DNA of 18,301 nt, taken from contig CAMBSS010000086.1 in the NCBI GenBank assembly GCA_945870465.1, forward strand, positions 1 through 18,301, in the 5' to 3' direction. This DNA comes from Bordetella parapertussis (GTDB taxonomy: Bacteria; Pseudomonadota; Gammaproteobacteria; Burkholderiales; SG8-41). Numbering within the stretch: the first letter of the stretch is position 1; each line of letters begins with the position of its first letter. Positions 15,410 to 18,301 of the stretch are shown in pieces. The notes beneath the pieces were generated by a model, which was not told where the DNA came from, ran no database searches, and saw only the letters and a list, made by a program, of their open reading frames with translations. A program made the position numbers and the translations under genes.

Positions 15410-16192
15410 ATGAAGGTCGGGTTGATTGGCTGCGGGGTCATCGGCCGCGCGCTGTTGTCCCATCTGGCCGCGGCGGGAGCAGACGTCAAGGTCGTCGGCG
15501 TCCTCGTCACAGATCCGGCGAAGCACGCACCGGCGGCATGGAAAATCACCACCGATGCTGCGGAATTTCTGGCGACTGGCCCGGAACTGATAGTCGAGTG
15601 CGCGGGCCAACATGCGTTCGCTGCGTTGGTGCCGGGCATGCTGGAGGCAGGATACGAAGTGGTGGCAGCTTCGGCGGGTGCGCTGGCAGATGATTCCGTG
15701 CGTGTCGCGGTGGATGCGGCGGCGCGCGCCGGCGGCGTGCGGCTTTACATCCCGGCGGGAGCGCTCGCTGGCGTCGATGCATTGGCCGGCGCGAAACAGG
15801 TTGGACTGTCTGCCGTGCGTTACGTGCGCACCGCTCCGCCAGCGACGTGGGTGCGGTCCGGAGCATTGAGCGAAGACGCTGCCCGCGCGTTGACTGCACC
15901 GACTGTGGTGTTTGAAGGCAGTGCGCGCGAAGCCGTAAAGCGGTTTCCGAAAAATGCCAATGTGGCAGCAACGCTGGCACTCGCCGGCATCGGTTTCGAG
16001 CGCACGCGTGTGCAACTCATCGCGGACCCGGCGGCGACGGGCAATACGCATGCGATTGAGGCCGAAGGCGCATTCGGCACGCTGCGCACCAGCATGGGCA
16101 CAGAGGTCATCCCTGGCACCAGCACATCGCGCATCGTAGCCGGCAGTCTTGCGCACGCGGTGCTGTCCCGGGCGTCGTGCATAGTCGTTTAA
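15410..16192 (+). CDS. Aspartate dehydrogenase-like protein (DUF108), divergent copy 2
   Basis: 260 residues, same family as the protein at 9814. Rossmann motif GLIGCGVIG (4-12), IVECAGQHAF (61-70), IPAGALAGVDAL (114-125), NANVAATLALAGIG (182-195) and NTHAIEAEGAFGT (212-224) are kept, with the family histidine region at His214. The catalytic-loop segment that is RKSPKAW in copy 1 is RTAPPATW here (140-147), so the lysine is lost. The two copies differ widely, so this is not a recent duplication. It may act on a different amino or oxo acid. ATG 15410 follows the previous stop by 10 nt, with AAGGA rather far upstream (13 nt spacing). Confidence 0.84.
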   Translation: MKVGLIGCGVIGRALLSHLAAAGADVKVVGVLVTDPAKHAPAAWKITTDAAEFLATGPELIVECAGQHAFAALVPGMLEAGYEVVAASAGALADDSVRVAVDAAARAGGVRLYIPAGALAGVDALAGAKQVGLSAVRYVRTAPPATWVRSGALSEDAARALTAPTVVFEGSAREAVKRFPKNANVAATLALAGIGFERTRVQLIADPAATGNTHAIEAEGAFGTLRTSMGTEVIPGTSTSRIVAGSLAHAVLSRASCIVV

Positions 16193-16214
16193 ATCAGATC
16201 AAGGACCAACAAAA

Positions 16215-16564
16215 TTGCAGCAAAGAAGTGCAGGCTATGCATTGAAGGTGTGGGCAGTTTGTGCGTCTGCCGTGACGCTGATGCTCGCATGGCATGTGCC
16301 CGCAGTTGCGGAGGCCGGACTTAAAGGTTATGAAACGAGCACCTGGCACGGCATATTGGCGCCGGCATCGACACCGCCGGATATCGTCGTGAAACTGAAT
16401 GCCGAAATCGCGCGTATTCTCGCGCAGCCCGCGGTGAAAGAGCGCCTGCTTGGGCAGGGGCTGGATCCGGTCGGCGGCACGCCTGAACAATTCGCTACTT
16501 ACCTCAAAGCGGAAGTCAGCAAGTGGCCGGCGTCGTGAAGGCTTCGGGAGCAAGACCTGAATAA
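16215..16564 (+). pseudogene. Broken Bug receptor gene: signal peptide joined to C-terminal end, plus frameshift
   Basis: Translation from TTG 16215 (AAGGA 9 nt upstream) gives a signal-peptide-like N-terminus of about 26 residues. It then jumps straight to the late Bug motif VPAVAEAGLKGYE, followed by TSTWHGILAPASTPPDIVVKL. About 200 residues that normally lie between are missing in frame. Near the end the frame stops at TGA 16536-16538 just after SKWPAS, whereas the next frame from 16532 reads VVKASGARPE and stops at 16562-16564, which is the normal Bug C-terminus. That indicates loss of one base. A short chimeric 107-residue protein could still be made but would lack the binding pocket. 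It lies between the second aspartate dehydrogenase copy and the aconitase. Confidence 0.8.
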
Positions 16565-16577
16565 CAACGTTGCAGAC

Positions 16578-18301
16578 GTGTCCATTCTGGCCGAGCTCAA
16601 GGTCGGCGGGCGTTCGTATCGTTATTGCAGTCTAGCCGGGGTTGCACGAACCGCTATTGCGCGATTGCCGTATACATTCAGGATCGTGCTCGAGAACCTG
16701 TTGCGGCAGCGTTTATCTGGCGGCGGGGATGCGGACGATGTAGCAGCCCTGCTGGCGTGGCGCGAACGCGGGCGCGCGCCGGGTGAAATCCATTTCATGC
16801 CGGCGCGCGTGATGATGGACGACACCGCGGGCATCCCGTCGATCGGCGATCTGGCAGCGATGCGCGACGCAGTTGCGCGTCTTGGCGGCGATCCGCAGCG
16901 TATAGCGCCGGTGATTCCGCTCGATTTCGTGGTCGACCATTCGGTCATCGCCGATCACGCCGGCGGCGCCGATGCATTGGCGCGCAACATGGCGCTTGAA
17001 CTCAAGCGCAACGCGGAACGGTTCAGTTTTTTGCGCTGGGGCGGCCAGGTATTTGACAACCTGCATGTGGTGCCACCAGGCGGCGGCATTTGCCATCAGG
17101 TCAATCTCGAGTATCTGGCGCGCGTCGTGCGCGTGCAGCAGCACGGCGAGTATGAACTCGCGTATCCGGATTCCATGGTCGGCATCGATAGTCATACGCC
17201 CATGGTCAACGGTCTTGGCATAGTCGGCTGGGGCGTATCCGGCATGGAAGGCGTCGCCGCGGCGCTCGGCGAGCCGGTCTCCATGCTGATTCCGCAAGTC
17301 GTTGGCTGCCGTCTCAGCGGACGGCTGAATCCCGGTGTAACGGCAACCGATCTGGTGCTCACCATCACGCAGATGCTGCGCAAGCACGATGTCGTCGGTA
17401 AATTCATCGAGTACTTCGGTCCCGGATTGAGCGCGCTCGCGCTGGCCGACCGCGCCACGGTCGCGAACATGACGCCGGAAGCGGGCGCCACCATGAGTTA
17501 TTTTCCGATCGATGCGGAGACGCTGCGCTATTTGCGCGCGACCGGTCGCGACGCCGCGCATGTCGCGCTGGTCGAGGCCTATGCCAAAGCGCAGGGTCTA
17601 TGGCACGACGAGACTTGCGTCGCGGATTACAATTCGATTATAGAAATCGATCTCACCTCAATTGAAGCTTCCGTGGCGGGACCCAGGCAACCGCACGAGC
17701 GCGTTTCGCTCAGCGACGCGCCGCAGGCTTTCAGTGCCATGCATCCGGCGCGCGTTCCCGCCAAAATCGCTGAAACCATGCTGGTCAAAGACGGCGATGT
17801 CGTCATCGCGGCGATCACGAGCTGCACCAATACGTCCAACCCGGCGGGCATGATAGGTGCGGGCATAGTCGCGCGGAATGCCGTGGCGCGCGGTCTCAAG
17901 GCCATGCCGTGGGTCAAGACTTCGCTGTCGCCGGGCTCGCGCGTGGTGGCGGACTATCTGCAAAAGAGCGGGTTACAGAAAAGCCTGGATGCGCTCGGTT
18001 TTCAGGTTGCGGGGTTCGGTTGCATGACCTGCGTGGGATTTTCCGGCCCGCTTGCCGCGGCGGTAGCCGATACCATCTCCGGGAAGGGCATTGCAGCTAC
18101 CGCAGTGTTGTCGGGCAATCGAAATTACGAAGGGCGTATACATCCGCAGGTACGCGCGAGTTTTCTCGCCTCGCCGCCGCTGGTCGTCGCTTACGCACTC
18201 GCAGGTTCCATATTGAAAGATCTGAGCACTGAGCCGCTCGGCATCGACAGGGAAGGTCGTGCCGTTTATCTCAAGGATTTGTGGCCGGATGAAGCGGAAG
18301 T
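16578..18301 (+). CDS. Aconitase family hydratase, AcnA type (3' truncated by window)
   Basis: 574 residues are visible of a protein usually near 880-900, open to the last base. Aconitases interconvert citrate, cis-aconitate and isocitrate with a [4Fe-4S] cluster. Cluster cysteines are Cys416 (ITSCTNTSNP), Cys482 and Cys485 (GCMTC). Other hallmarks: RLPYTFRIVLENLLR (29-43), VDHSV (119-123), RWGGQVFDNLHVVPPGGGIC (153-172), IDSHTPMVNGLG (203-214) and SGNRNYEGRIHP (512-523) with two substrate arginines. Two family positions differ: the QDFTGVP element is DDTAGIP (81-87), putting Asp where a substrate-contact Gln is usual, and CIGNSGP is CVGFSGP (485-491). GTG 16578 is the only sensible start, 8 residues before the conserved KVGGRSYRY; its ribosome-binding site is weak. 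A hydratase for a relative of aconitate is plausible. Confidence 0.88.
   Translation, partial: MSILAELKVGGRSYRYCSLAGVARTAIARLPYTFRIVLENLLRQRLSGGGDADDVAALLAWRERGRAPGEIHFMPARVMMDDTAGIPSIGDLAAMRDAVARLGGDPQRIAPVIPLDFVVDHSVIADHAGGADALARNMALELKRNAERFSFLRWGGQVFDNLHVVPPGGGICHQVNLEYLARVVRVQQHGEYELAYPDSMVGIDSHTPMVNGLGIVGWGVSGMEGVAAALGEPVSMLIPQVVGCRLSGRLNPGVTATDLVLTITQMLRKHDVVGKFIEYFGPGLSALALADRATVANMTPEAGATMSYFPIDAETLRYLRATGRDAAHVALVEAYAKAQGLWHDETCVADYNSIIEIDLTSIEASVAGPRQPHERVSLSDAPQAFSAMHPARVPAKIAETMLVKDGDVVIAAITSCTNTSNPAGMIGAGIVARNAVARGLKAMPWVKTSLSPGSRVVADYLQKSGLQKSLDALGFQVAGFGCMTCVGFSGPLAAAVADTISGKGIAATAVLSGNRNYEGRIHPQVRASFLASPPLVVAYALAGSILKDLSTEPLGIDREGRAVYLKDLWPDEAE

Noticed and set aside
15269..16156. 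295-residue - strand open frame
   Set aside because: It lies opposite the second aspartate dehydrogenase copy, whose motifs are clear; no motif of its own.
16660..16680. Further GTATAC-like cores (also near 1135, 13058 and 18137) as operators
   Set aside because: They lie inside coding sequence and lack the extended palindromic arms seen at 4052-4065.

Overview
The window looks like a chromosomal catabolic region from a Burkholderiales-type betaproteobacterium. The basis is the GC-rich coding sequence and the dense run of Bug-type periplasmic carboxylate receptors of the tripartite tricarboxylate transporter (TTT) family, which are hugely expanded in that order. It is almost fully coding. 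I see no rRNA, tRNA, CRISPR array, insertion sequence or phage gene.

Left part (1-3963). The 3' end of an acyl-CoA ligase beta subunit is followed closely by its alpha subunit (SucC/SucD family, but with altered acyl-site loops) and a Bug receptor, all on the + strand. Facing them on the - strand is an aspartate/aromatic aminotransferase. Its stop codon lies 1 nt from the receptor's stop.

Middle and right part (4165-18301). A 201-bp divergent region carries a plausible sigma70 promoter overlapped by a palindrome (AAGTGTATACAGTT). From there a tightly packed + strand operon of about 14 kb runs to the window edge. Its order is: MmgE/PrpD-family enzyme, two Bug receptors, TcuA-like FAD dehydrogenase, GntR/FCD regulator, aspartate dehydrogenase-like protein, a three-gene flavin/iron-sulfur oxidase (HcnC-, HcnA- and HcnB-like, as in opine oxidase, cyanide synthase or D-hydroxyproline dehydrogenase), another Bug receptor, a Bug-like protein without signal peptide, a second aspartate dehydrogenase-like protein, a broken Bug gene, and an AcnA-type aconitase cut by the window end. 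Many junctions are ATGA/GTGA overlaps, so co-translation is likely.

Working model (inference). The set can take up and break down a nitrogen-containing di- or tricarboxylate. Bug receptors would bind it in the periplasm and the flavin/Fe-S oxidase would split a C-N bond. The aspartate dehydrogenase-like enzymes and the aminotransferase would handle aspartate or a similar amino acid. TcuA, the MmgE/PrpD enzyme, aconitase and the CoA ligase would process an aconitate-like or itaconate-like skeleton into central metabolism. No TctA/TctB membrane subunit is present, so the receptors must borrow a transporter encoded elsewhere. Several enzymes carry non-standard residues at positions that are conserved in their families, which argues for a substrate other than the textbook one.
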